A stretch of 64,000 nucleotides of DNA from contig JAJEKV010000008.1 of the NCBI GenBank assembly GCA_021234155.1, forward strand, positions 2,861,483 to 2,925,482. The letters run 5' to 3'. Below the pieces are notes generated by a model. That model was not told where the DNA came from. It was given only the letters and a program-made list of their open reading frames with translations, and ran no database searches. The stretch comes from Isoetes taiwanensis (Eukaryota; Streptophyta; Lycopodiopsida; Isoetales; Isoetaceae). This document shows, piece after piece, positions 1-11,743 of the stretch. Numbering within the stretch: position 1 is the first letter of the stretch; every line of letters begins with the position of its first letter. The position numbers and the translations under genes are program-made.

Positions 1-2646
1 GAATGTTAGTTCTAATGTATCCCCAAGTGTATAGAAAGAAGAGGCATAGGATAACATAACATTTGGGTGTGAAGAACCATTGATATTTATGGAAGGGGTC
101 GAGGCACTATCATTAGGATGATTATTAGTTGAGGAAAAGGCCATAGATAATATCCCATATGATAAATCATGTATTCTAATTAAAGGCAAGGAGATATTTT
201 GATATAAAAGGCAATTGCCTGCTAAAAAAGGCTAAATTTGTGGAGAGATCTATAAATAGAACCTAAATTTCAGTTAGAGATATCTCCCATAAGCAAGAAA
301 CAAATTGAGGCCACTTTTTACTTTATTTGGAACCATTTCTGAGCCTAAGTTTCGGATTGGGATGGCATCTCAAGTAGTTCATCCGTATGAGGAGTAATGG
401 CTAAAACGTGACAAGGGGTCATAGATTAACACTTAGACTGACATTCTGGGACTTGCAATTACTTTCTGATCTGTGGCTACTTGGAGTAGCGAGATTAGCC
501 TGGAAGGTCAGTAAGCCAGATGCCAGAGCTTTGTATTTGCCATAGCATTTGTGTTTGCCATAACCCAGTGGATCCGGTTGGGTGCTTAATTGTGCTCCTA
601 TATTCTTTGTATCTGGAAGACTATCTCTTTCTTGATCTTGTTCTTCAGTGGTGATGATGTTGTGATGTTGTGAATTCAAGTTGACCTTGTTTATCTACTA
701 AAATATTATTTCAAGACTATATAAGTATCCCAAATACTATGAATCATATCAAAACTTACGTTAATGCAAACCAAGAACTGTTATTTTATATGTCTCTTTC
801 CTTGTTTTTGTTGTACGTACACGTCTTGAGTTTTCTTGTTCCTGGGAACACTCTTGCTTTGGCCTCGCAAGGGCCTCTGTCTTTTAGGGCCCGATATGCT
901 TTTATACATGATAATCATTGACATTAATCTTAAATGCATATCTATATAAGGCATCCAGCGGTAGGTGGTGGACTTCAAATATGTATGCACAAAGGAGGAA
1001 TCTTAATACAACCACTGCAGGAAAAAAAAGGAAAAAAAAAAGAAGAAAAAACATATCGACCCTTTATGTACTTTCAAAGGTCTTACACTCCAACGCTCCT
1101 GGTTGCTCTAAATTTCCATTCAATGGTTTGAGCCAAAATAGAGCAATATCTTCTGGAGTACAATGGTACACTATAGCATTTATCTTTCCTAGCGCAAAAT
1201 TCTTGAACAAGCACAGAGATGTGCAGTGATACCTTCACCTTCATCCCTCAACAGGAACTCCAATTCAATTTTCGTCATTTCAATCACTTTTCCATGTTGT
1301 TTGACGCACACACCATGTTTTATCCACATCGACCCACAAAGGCAGCACCAAGTGACTTTGGAATTTTTAGTGCTTGCAACAATGATGAAGTTCTTGATTC
1401 GGTTATAAGGGGCTACTAAAATAAAAGTAGATACTTGGGGAAAGTCTCGGAAGATCTATGCATATCTAGCATTGTTTTTTTTTTTTTTTTTTTTGAACTT
1501 GGCCCGATTTTCGGCAAAGATTGACAAAGGTTGTATCTTTTAATAAGTTCAAGACATCCACATAAAGGCAAACAAAGATTTGGATTGCAAAACAACAATG
1601 ACGAAGTTGTTGATCTAGTTATAATTCTTAGGGGCTTACTAAAATAAAGTAGACTGCGGGTGAGTCACAAGATCCATGCATGTCTAGGCCATGTTCTTTT
1701 GAGCTTAAAGTGATTTCCAGCATTCAATTGACAAGGTTGTATCTTTTAAAAAGTTCAAGACATCCAAATATTGGCACGTAAGTACTAAATGTTGGGATTT
1801 ATGGCTTCTTGCTATCAATTCGATTCAACTCCAAAAAATTCAATATTGCATTGAATAGTTTATGGAAAAGTGTGTAAGCATGGTTCTAAAATAGGGGGGT
1901 TCCACCCCATAAAATCCGGCCATCTTCAAAATTTCCAATGAAGTGATTGATGTTTTATCCGGTAACAGGTAACATGGTAACATCAAATTGAGGGCGACAT
2001 TTTTCCGAGTTGGGTGGGCCACTAAATTCGACCCCTGAAAGTAAGTATGAAACGTTGGAATTTATGGCCCCCTTGCTTTACTCCAAAAAGTCGGCCCAAC
2101 CGAAACCCAAATGTCACTGATAGTGGAATAAATCAAGAGAAACGTAATTATATCAATATTGACATTCAAAAAGGTCCTATCTCAAAGTATGGTCCCCATT
2201 CTGAATGCTTAGGGGATATATTGACAAAAAGGGTTCCTTTAGGACCATGTTCTTGCTTGAACTATTATGTCGCCAATCAGAACTATTAAAATAACAATAA
2301 CAAATTTATAGCCAGGCCATCAGCCCTGATTTTGCTCTAGCACGAGTATACTCAAGACCAAAAAAACGCCAGCTTTGCTTCTGTATTTTTGTGTCGCCAG
2401 AAAATTTCTGAAGTTTATAATCATCCAAGGGGATCCTTGAACAACTTAGCTTTCTAACTCCAAGTCTCTGAACGTTCTATTATAGCATCAAATGCGAAAA
2501 CCCCTGTGCTTACAATGCCATTCTTCATCTCATATCATGAAATAATGTGCTTGAAAATTATGCCTGCATCTATACAACTCTGCTATTTACAATGCCTCAC
2601 GTTACACTTGCAGCAAACCTCAAAAATGGCAATGTTAACCTCTTGA
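1..2646. other. intergenic sequence 3' of the TFIIIC90 gene
   Basis: I see no gene here. Open frames are short (about 100 codons or fewer), overlap one another on both strands and resemble no family. The stretch is AT-rich with homopolymer runs, including 18 or so T at about 1477-1494 and A-rich tracts near 1021-1050. Two pairs of direct repeats are visible: the ~216-bp tandem duplication listed separately, and a shorter pair near 1777-1840 and 2039-2095 that shares a stretch reading gtt-gg-atttatggc followed by a ccaaaaa run. The repeats suggest decayed transposon sequence, but no coding domain remains to name it. Confidence 0.6.
1378..1775. repeat. diverged tandem duplication, unit about 216 bp
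   Basis: Copy 1 (about 1378-1569) and copy 2 (about 1594-1775) share the same blocks in the same order: a start reading aacaatgaYgaagtt, then a block with ctactaaaataaa-gtaga, then gatc-atgca-t-tctag, and an end reading ggttgtatcttttaa followed by aagttcaagacatcca. Copy 1 carries a long poly-T in the middle that copy 2 lacks. The copies have diverged by many substitutions and indels, so the duplication is old. Function unknown. Confidence 0.75.
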
Positions 2647-5600
2647 TCAAACGGCCAATGGTGTAAGAAAAAACTCCGAAAGAAATCTACTCATAAGGAT
2701 GCCACAGAATGGACATCTTGGTTCTACCTCAGAACATGTCTGGGGTGTCAATATGGCATGCTCAATATCTGACCTCAATGTGAGAGAGAAAAAGCAAGAT
2801 GGGGCAAGCTGTGACACTTTCCGCTGGCAGCAGCTACAAACCCAGAGAGGCTGATTCCCACAAACTTGCATTGAGACACCACACCTCTGTAACTTATGAA
2901 CTGCAGTAGATATAAACGGTTCTTTTCCACAGCAATATGCCATTTCAATAGATGTGAATGGTATAGGGCACCGACAGTAGCTACAAAATTCTTGAACGGG
3001 AATATCACAACTCCTACATTAAGCAAAAAAACAGTCAGAAAGAGAACCCCTTGATGAAGAGGAGCAGGGGGGAATCATACCAATCAGCTTCCACCAGTTG
3101 AGGACACATCTTTGACCTATTTGTTTTGACCCAGTAAGACAAAATATGTAGGAAGCGAAATTTCCCCTCCATATTCCCTCTGTAATTTTTGAAAGCTAGC
3201 AAGAACACGAGTACAAGTCTTTGGCGAAGCTCATGTTCAATCCACCATAATTGCTCCATTCTCCGCTGGTACTCCATGACATTTGGATCGGCCTTGTCCA
3301 TTGTCTGGGCTTCATCCAGCATGATCTCAGTTGTTACATTGGGTAACAGAACTCGCCGATACAATACAGTTAGTATTTGAAGCTGACGGCAGCTTAAATA
3401 GGCGAGGGTATTCCTGATTTCCTGATCCCACTTGATAGGATCATAATTTGGAATAAATTGAACTATGAATGGTTTTAGTATATGCAAGTCTGAAAATTTT
3501 AGGAAGGCCAAAACACAAAAGACATCCCAGAGAATAAATGCTTGCTCAAGGAACTGAATCTGTTTGAATGCAAGGGCTGTCCGCGATATCCAAATGGGAG
3601 TTATATCATTTAATGGCATCTCAGCTTTTGAATATTGTTGGCCGCCAATCCATATTATTTGGACCATACCCTTTTGTGTCCTACATTCAAACAAGGATGT
3701 TGCATAAGCATTAAAATTCTCGTGATGACACAAACATCAACTCATACACCTATATGATTGCTTGCCTTGATTGGTACATTGGATCGACGACCCCACTTGC
3801 TATACTCCGGACCTAGGAAAAGATAATAGTGCCATTATAATTTGAAACTGGAGAGAATGTTGCTAATATTTTAAATAAAGAATGACCATCATAGTCGTAA
3901 AGAATGGTGAAAAGTCAAGCATTTATAGGAAAATTCCTTTTCATCCTTTAACTGAAAGTTTAAACCATAGATCTTGCTCATAACGGAAAATTTAGCAAAT
4001 GTTACTTAGGCAAGCTTCATACCGTTGACAGAGCTAAGCTTCCAGATGATAAGGCAACACCATAGAAGAACTCTAAGGCCGAAGAAGGCACCTGCAGAAG
4101 ATTGATACACCCAATAGTTGACTAGATGATACCAAAGAAATGCAAAGAAACATATAAACTTCCTACATCAATGTTGACTTCACCACCTAGCAACTGCAAA
4201 CAATCTGGGTGCTCCAGTGGCCAGAGTGACTTGCCATCAAAGCCCCATCCTTGCAATTTATCATCCTGGAATAATGAGAGTAAGCTCTGGTTCATGCAGA
4301 AAGCAAAATGAATAACGGAGGTTATACAAACCTGTGCACAACTATACAAATATTTCCCTTGAGAAGGTCCATACAAGCCCAGTAACTATTTCCAAAAGTA
4401 GACTATGACCAAGTCAATACAGCAGAATTCATGGGGTTCACTTAAGCAACTTACCACTTGCTTATGTGCCCGTGGCCTGGCAAACCATTAAGAGATACCA
4501 AGACCATTACCTTCCATACTACTATATTCCTGAAACCTTGCCAATAGCAAGAATGGCACATGCCGTATTTCCAAGTAAGCACATTCAGGCTAAGAGGAAC
4601 TTACAGCTATAAAATCTGGATACAGCCTGCCTGTCAGTAATAGTTGATAAGCATCTGAGCTGGACACAAGCAAACAACAAGAAACAACTGATGCACTACT
4701 TCATAAGCAATGTCCAGGGTAAAGACATTCTGGTTTCAGAAACTTCCATCGGACTGCATGACCACCTGACCATAACTCACACTGTCACAGCTATAAACTT
4801 TAGATAAAGAGCAACCTGGACCTCCCCAAAATGTCAATATAACTAAACCAAGGAACAAAGGTGGGTGCCGAATAAACTAGTTGGATATCTGTGTCTAGAA
4901 TGCCAAACATTACAGGAAAGGCACTATCAAATTATTGCGTTCAAAACATCACCAGAAACTCAACATGACTCTCCGATTTTAATGTAAATACAAGATCTGG
5001 ACAAAAAGGCGAAAGACATCGAAGGGAATGGAGTTAGGAAAAGAGATAACAAGCATGCACTTCATCTGGCACTTTTTATGGCAATATTTTCAACTGCCTC
5101 AACTAGCAAGATTTTCAACTTAACATCGATAAATCAGTCGCGTGGCTCACTCCACTGGAGTCTCCTGTTGCAAGTAAAAGCACCTTTCAGATGATCTACA
5201 TACTTCCAGAATGATCAGGCTTTTTTATATCTGACAGCTAATTGCAGACACCAGATTCATGGGCATTCAAAAACCAGAAACTGCAGCAACAGGTGGCCGA
5301 AGGCCCTCAACACAATATGACTGGACCTTGGGACACACCAGAATGCAATTGGCCTGCCTTTGTGCCAGCAACAAGGAAAGCGCATCTGATACCAGATTCA
5401 CCAGTTTGAAGATCATCGGCACATTCTGATAATAATTGAGAACCATAGATGCTAGCATGTGAAAACTGTGATACAAAACAAGGAGGCACTAATAAGTTGC
5501 TGTCGTTTGTGCCAGTACTCATCTTTGAACTTTTCTTCAAAAGCGTTTGCCAGCAGGAGGCTTAAAATCCTTGGAAGCATTTGAATAGTCATGGAATGCC

Positions 5601-8349
5601 TGCAAATTTGACACAATTAGATTTAAAATACAACTCAAACAGAAAAATGAGCATTAGCCTAGCCTGACAGGAATATCCGTATTACGAAGTAGCAATAAGC
5701 ACTCTAAAACCTTGGCGTTACACTTCAGAGACATCAAACATACAAAGTCTGGGTGGTGGATTCTCTCAGTGCTCCTGCAATAAAAAATATACCTGACCTT
5801 ATGATTCAGCACTAAACCATACCTTGAGATAGTCCTCCAGCGCACTTGATCTGTTAGGCTCCTGCTTAGCTTCTTCAACTTAGACATTCCATACAGACTT
5901 TAAATACATTCCTTGCTAGGGTGGATTGGTTCTTCAATCTTGATACCCTTTCCTGCTGCATTGTTTTAAGCCCGCCCAACCCTTGTCCTGCCAACAGCAA
6001 TAGGAGAACTATGATAACATCGAAAAGTCATATAGACAACCAGATGGGCACTTAATACTACATTTCACTGTCTTCTGTCTCAGGACAATTATGAATAAAA
6101 GGACCCAGCAACGTTTTCCTGAGGTTTGGACTTGCTGATTAATTAAGTCTATTTCCCATCTATATACCTCCATAGGCTGAAAACTGAATGGTGTTATCGA
6201 GCCCAGCGTGAGGGACTGCGATTTCAGCAGTACGGTCTTATTTATGCTAACCTATCAACTCGGGTTTATTATTGAAATGTGACAATCAGAAAAGTCAACA
6301 AGATCTCAAACCTAGGTCAACCTACTAAGCAGGTACGAATGGATGGACGTATAAGCGAAGTAGAGTCATGTGTCCTTGCAGGAGCTCAAAGGAATAAATC
6401 TCTGCAGCTCTTACCAGCTAATCTACCTTCACTGATAAAGTGCAGAAGAAATCTGCAGCTTCATTGTGTCTGAGTTGAGCATGAAACGTATGCAACAAAA
6501 ATCCGTTATAGCTCTTGCATTGAGCTCTTTTACACACAGCCATGAGATCGAACAAAAAGCAACACGGCCTTAGGAGGCGAAAGACAAAAGAGCACACAGG
6601 CTCATTTTCAAATGTAGCTATCTTTCAATTGCATCAAAGTTCCACAAAATTATTCTCAGGGTCTACATTATAGCAGAAGCCATGGATCTGCAGGTATTAC
6701 CATATGTGAGCAATTCAGATCTATTTTTGACAAGGTGATAGAAGATTCTCCACAGTCGGACGATAAATTCTGCACAGCATCAAGCCCCAGCTTAGTTGTT
6801 CAAACAGCACTATGTCCACGACATTCCTTCCTGAGAAAATGTAAGCGTGTTATAACACCAACAATAAAAGATACCTACAAAACAGCAAAATGCTTGGCAC
6901 CCTAACTGAAACAAATCGCAGCACGACGAGTCATATTCAAGCAAACTGTTTCCAAGTGCAAGGATGAAAAAGGTACGCATATGCTGCATTCGAAATGGGT
7001 TGAACGCCAGTTTGTTATGGAGTCTGCAATCTGAAATTAAAAACATGCACCACTCAAAGAGTATTTATAAAATGGAACATTGCAGTAAAAGCAATTAAGC
7101 TACATAAACAAAAAATCTGAAGTACTCACAGATTTCTCTCTTTCCCCAAAGTCATTTTCAATACAAAAGTCATAAAGAAGCTGAGAAAGATCCAACACCT
7201 GCATGCTTCATACAAACAAATTTCTGTTTCATTTACAAAAGCTGTCATCATACAGAACGTGCAGAATGTTTTGCCTCAAAAGCAAACTCGACAACAAAAA
7301 GAAGAAAACACTGAGAGGGATGGCTCACCATACAATATGGAGAGAAATTTAATTAATACAATTGAATCTAATGCAATGACACACCTCTACCCACTCTGGA
7401 CGAAACTCTTGATGTGGTGAACGATATAACTTCACCCGATAATCTGTCGTACAGACTGCAAGAAGGCATCTGTGGCGTATTTTTTCATTACTAATGCTTT
7501 TAAGGGAACGTGAATAGATACTCTATGAACCTTCCCTTACCCTCCATTTGGTGCCATTCCTCGAGGTGACCAAGCAATAGATCGAACACATATGCGTACA
7601 TCACGTGCCAAGGTGAACGGTAACAAAAGAGGAGACTTGAGGTCTGCAAGTATAATAACAAACTATAAGATCCTTGATTAACCATCTTTGTGTACTGTAG
7701 CCACAACTGGAGTAAGGAAAAACAAATACTACCATCCTTATGTACTGCACCGACGTTAAATGGCGGACTCTGTGATGGCGAGACAAAGCCTCGTGGACCT
7801 GTGAGGCATGCTGGATTCTGTACAAGACTAAAGGTTTAGCTAAGTTTGACTAATTGCAACACTTCACAGTAACAGGTAGACTAAAAACTAGGACTGGTAC
7901 AATGTGGCAGATTTTTATTGATTAACTTATAAAGCCAATGAAATATGGACTTTCTAAGCTACTTTCCAGTCTCAAACAATACTTTGATGCATAAAAATGA
8001 TCAATGCAAAGCCACTAATTAATAAAACATAAGAATGTAACAATGGACGAACCAAAATTGTAACAAGATGCCCAGCTGCAACAGCTAGAAGATTCTCCTC
8101 GGACCATTTGATAGCGTTAGGAAAAACGGGGGAGGAAACGAGGGGGGCTGCTTGGCCGGAGGGTCCAAGGCGTCCAGAAGGTTCGGCTGGAAAAGGATGG
8201 GGAGTGGGAAGCTGGGCATTGGGTTGGGGAGCAGCAAAAGGCTGCACTGTTTTATTGGAGGAGAACGGGGCAGGCTCGAGGTTGGCCTCCTCAGACAGAG
8301 ATCTGTGGAGGTCAGCAGCCATAGCCGCCCACCCCGGTTCGAAACCCAT
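2647..8349 (-). CDS. GTF3C4: TFIIIC 90-kDa subunit (GTF3C4 family), multi-exon
   Basis: WD40 subunit of TFIIIC, which binds the internal promoters of tRNA genes in the nucleus. Exons read by hand, in transcript order: 8349-8053 (start; ends in GHLVTIL), 7817-7733 (begins NPACLTGPRG), 7643-7541 (has CVRSIAWSPRG), 7469-7385 (has LLAVCTTDYRVKLYRSP), 7198-7130; weaker central exons near 5887-5830, 5600-5240, 5183-5151 (LLLATGDSSG) and 4590-4517; then 4265 to about 4167 (DDKLQGWGFDGKSLWPLE), 4091-4023 (ALEFFYGVALSSGSLAL), 3812-3766, 3680-3081 and 3013-2647. The last two exons are intact. The final one is a cysteine-rich zinc-finger domain (CSYC, YCCG, VCSCC, CPFCG) ending in a stop, as in the zf-TFIIIC family. 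Phases agree across the first five exons and across the last four junctions. Several central exons need single-base frame corrections, so the gene may be decaying or mis-assembled there. I chose ATG at 8349; an in-frame ATG at 8322 is possible. The intron at 3765-3681 starts with GC. Confidence 0.82.
8336..8346 (+). promoter_or_regulatory. B-box-like TFIIIC site abutting the TFIIIC90 start codon
   Basis: The 11 bases GGTTCGAAACC match the known B-box consensus GGTTCGANTCC except at one position. They lie immediately next to the minus-strand ATG of the TFIIIC90 gene. There is no foldable T-arm around them, so this is not a tRNA remnant. On the coding strand the same bases encode part of GFEP, so the match may be accidental. 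A role in TFIIIC autoregulation is only a hypothesis. Confidence 0.25.
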
Positions 8350-8404
8350 CTCTTTTCCCTGCCTCTGTTATCAATGCCAAAACTAAATGTTTTTTTCCGG
8401 TTCG

Positions 8405-9346
8405 CTCATGCCGGAAAAAGCGTGAGTTTTGGAGCAAAGGCCTGATTTTTAGCACCGGTAGCAGGTTGCCACTTTCCGTCCATTTTATAATTTTTGTAAG
8501 CATGAAACTGACCTCGGAGGTCGAAGATCATTTTCGGAGATGATGCAGAATGGGAAGGATGATGGGCAGAGGCGCTGGGCGTGATAATGAGTTCATGCAC
8601 TCCGTGCGATGTATGTGAGCCGAGACTGGTTCTTGCTCCACCTTTTTTTTTTATGCAAACAAGGTGATCTCTAAGTCTGCCGAAGCAGCTATGGCTTTGC
8701 GACTGACAGGCCAAAGGGTTTCCATTTCGCATTACAGTCGACGGCAAAGCAATTATTTGGGTTAATCGGCTGTATAAAACAACAAGGTGTAAATTCTGGC
8801 AGGCCATTTCCGAAACTCTCCTCAATTTGCAATGGCATCCAGCTTTGAAATCTGATGTGTTTGTCTTCTCTATTTTGCAGTTGAGCATAAGAGTCATAAT
8901 CGGTTTGAAGCATAGAAATAGAAATCGATTTGAAGCAAAGTACTGGCTTTTCATTTTCTTGAGGCTAACCTGGCTTTGGGGACACCATGATTGATAGAAA
9001 ATTCATGAGCCAGCGCAGAAAACTTGCTGGATTAACCCTATATGCCATGCATGCTCTTAACTAAACCGATACCAGCTTTCTTTTTAAATTATGGTGCATC
9101 CATGTTTCCTGAATGACCTTTACTTGGTTAAAATCGATATGCCATATATACCATGCTTGTGGTTGCTTTCGTTACCGAAAACGTAAGATGAGGTGCGGGA
9201 GGTTGATAGTTCGGATTAGGCTTTCTGGCGTGCAAATGGTAAAAAAAGGAAGCAAGGCAACCATGGCATGTTCATTTGCATTGTATACTTCGGCTATGGC
9301 TTCTGAACAAGTCAGAGTTACTCATCAGTCCAGGGTTGGCCAGTGG
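8405..9346. repeat. dispersed repeat, copy A (pair with 21716-22591)
   Basis: This ~0.9-kb block lies directly upstream of the TFIIIC90 gene and recurs in the same orientation at 21716-22591. Shared landmarks in order are aaactgacctcggag, gcgatgtatgtg, ctccacctttttt-atgcaaacaa, gggtttccattt-cgcatt, atttgcaatggcatcc, ttggcttttcattttc, accatgcatgctcttaac, gaatgacctttactt, ggttcggattaggctttctgg and gaagcaaggcaacca. Copy A keeps one long open frame on the minus strand (8954-8406, 182 codons) that resembles no family I know. It may hold the promoter and 5' leader of TFIIIC90, or be a transposon that landed there. Confidence 0.8.
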
Positions 9347-9597
9347 GCAGTGGGTAATGCAGCCGTTAGGCTGGATATGCCAGCAATCGTCCCAACTCTT
9401 CAAATCCATTTTCATGTTCAGAGGTTAAAGAAGTTTCAACCAGCTTTCTGCACATCCAGCGGCGTGGTGACCGGATCAGATTGTGGCTAAAACACCTTCA
9501 GATATATGGTGAATGCATAGTTCTGGTTATTCTGGCAAGGCTCCGGCATGGACATTTAGAGCCGTTTTACATACATTACATACATCGGGCTGCATCA

Positions 9598-9641
9598 GGT
9601 AACATCAGGTATGTAGGCAGGTAACATCAGGTATGTAGGCA
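9598..9641. repeat. 22-bp tandem duplication
   Basis: Two perfect adjacent copies of a 22-bp unit beginning ggtaacatcagg and ending gtaggca. A partial earlier copy (gcatcagg) precedes them. Perfect identity implies a recent event. Confidence 0.9.
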
Positions 9642-11685
9642 GAGGTTTACAAATCTCTTATTTGCTCTGCTAACATTGATGCAAATCGTATATGCACTGC
9701 AGTGCAGGATAAGGGACACAGTTTGAGTTTGAGTTGCCTGTCGGTATGGTAGAGAGCATGAGCCATTCTTCCCCCTGCTCCCTTCTCTGGATCAGAATGA
9801 AAATATGAGGTATTGTATGATGAGGATTATTTTAATGGGTATTCTCTGATTAACAGGGTTTGATGTTGTTAGGCAAAGGAGAATGACAAAAGGATCAGAC
9901 TTTGGATTGGAAAAAACAATACAATATTGCAATACAGAGCTTGAATCACGAGAGCAGGTAGATCCTTCCTTTTTATTCATTATGCATCTGGTTTTCTACT
10001 TGACAACCCATAGAATGGTTTCACTTCATTTTCGTTGAGACTCCACCATTTACATTGCAATGGGTCTGCTTAGGACAGAAAAAAATCTGCTCTTTTGGAG
10101 TGTCTTTTCTCTTCTAATGTAGTTCTGGTGTCCTTTCTTTTCAAGACTGCCTCTTCCTTTGCTAATATTGTGTGACATTTGCCAATTATTTGGGGGTTTC
10201 GGCATCTATTTTTATCTCTTGATTGCTCAATGTTACATCTTTCTGGCTGAAATAATCATCTCATGCGCTTTAAACTGCTTCTGTCTCCACCGCTGCCTTC
10301 TATTTTTTGAACTCAGAGCGGTGAAATAGCAGGGAAGCTTTGATTTATGAGGCTTTTTTGAATTCATTGTGCATGGCGAGATCTTAGTAGCTGCTGTCAT
10401 CAGTTACTATCTGTAAGCTATTGATACAAATCTAGGTAGACATCCTTTGCAAACAGAAATTCTCTTTGTTGGATGTTCATCTTCTTATAAATGCTTATGT
10501 TTCTTCTTGCAGATTCTTTGAGCTTTTTCGTTGAAGATTCATGTGTCCTTTGGCTTTGGCTGCAACTATTGAAGCAAGTACAAAGTGTTGATCAGACCTG
10601 AACATCTTTGAAATGTGCCACTAAGCTGATTGAGATAAGAGGTGCATGTTTGCTCTCTTACATGCTATCGACTTCCATTCCAAACAAGGTGTGGGTTTAA
10701 GGTGGGAAAGGGCCATTAACGCCATTTGGTTTTGCATAAAGTTATGATAGAGGCAACCTGGAAATGATACAATGCTTGCAGTGCTTGCAGCAACGCGAAT
10801 CTTACAGCCTGATTGTGCCTAGAACTAAGTGCCCATATCCTTGCAAAGTTCTAATGCAGCAGAAAAGGGTTGCCAATAGGGTTGCCAATGGCGAGTCTAT
10901 GCCAGAAGTTGCGTTGTTTGTTTATATGCCACCTTCATGCATACCCTCATAACATTCTAAGGCAAGGAGACTTTCTGCATCGTGATCATGTGTTACAGAT
11001 GGCATCAATCCGAGCAGACCCCTATTAGATTCAGCACGTAATTTTTACTCTTGGAGAACCAAATCAGGCCCTGTAAGTATAGAGTGAACAAATGTTCACA
11101 CATCGTTCTGGGCTTTTCATTCGTAGCATACTTTATGTGATCCAAATCAAGCTATTGGTTGTCCAAGTTAACAAATGAATCAAAGGTCCAAATCTACCAT
11201 AATACATATTTAGGCGCATCCCCATTCGGCAGTTACAGGACCCTGATCTTTAATTGCCATCTTAAAGCCTGAAAGGAACCCCTTTTATTGTAAAAATTCC
11301 CTTTTTGTCTCACTCCCAACATTTGTGTCTGCTCTTTTCGCCATTAATTGCGTCTTTTCCCATTAATTGCGTCTTGTGTTTGCATCTATCCAAATCTTAG
11401 ATGGATGCCCACATGTTGGATATACTCCAAACACACTTCTGTCTATCAATAGCTTATGCTGGGTTCACTTGGAGAGATTGTTGTGGGACGGCTGAAACCT
11501 TGTTGGACTTGGGCTGAGCCAAAAATACTTCAGCCCCGTTATGAGAGTTCAGCCGTCGTGGCTGATCTGATGCCATTTGATTCTACACGCGGGGAAGTAA
11601 AGCGACAATACAGAAAGCTTGGTTTCAGTTTTTGGGTTCTCTTCACATATTTTGTATGGTTATCTCTTGGCCTTTCTCCAATGCC

Positions 11686-11743
11686 AGCTTAGTTGTCAAT
11701 TAATCGTATTGTTTAGCTTAGTTGTCAATTACTCGTATTGTTT
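11686..11743. repeat. 29-bp tandem duplication
   Basis: Two adjacent 29-bp copies of agcttagttgtcaatta-tcgtattgttt, differing at a single base (taatcg against tactcg). A simple recent duplication with no coding content. Confidence 0.9.

Noticed and set aside
6810-7046. 78-codon minus-strand frame inside TFIIIC90
   Set aside because: It sits where an exon could be, but neither this frame nor the phase-compatible one resembles the family; left unassigned.
8325-8350. Possible tRNA T-arm around GGTTCGAAACC
   Set aside because: The flanking bases do not form a 5-bp T stem and no cloverleaf can be drawn.
8108-8445. Plus-strand frames of 92 and 97 codons
   Set aside because: They overlap the well-supported minus-strand first exon of TFIIIC90 and are its shadow.
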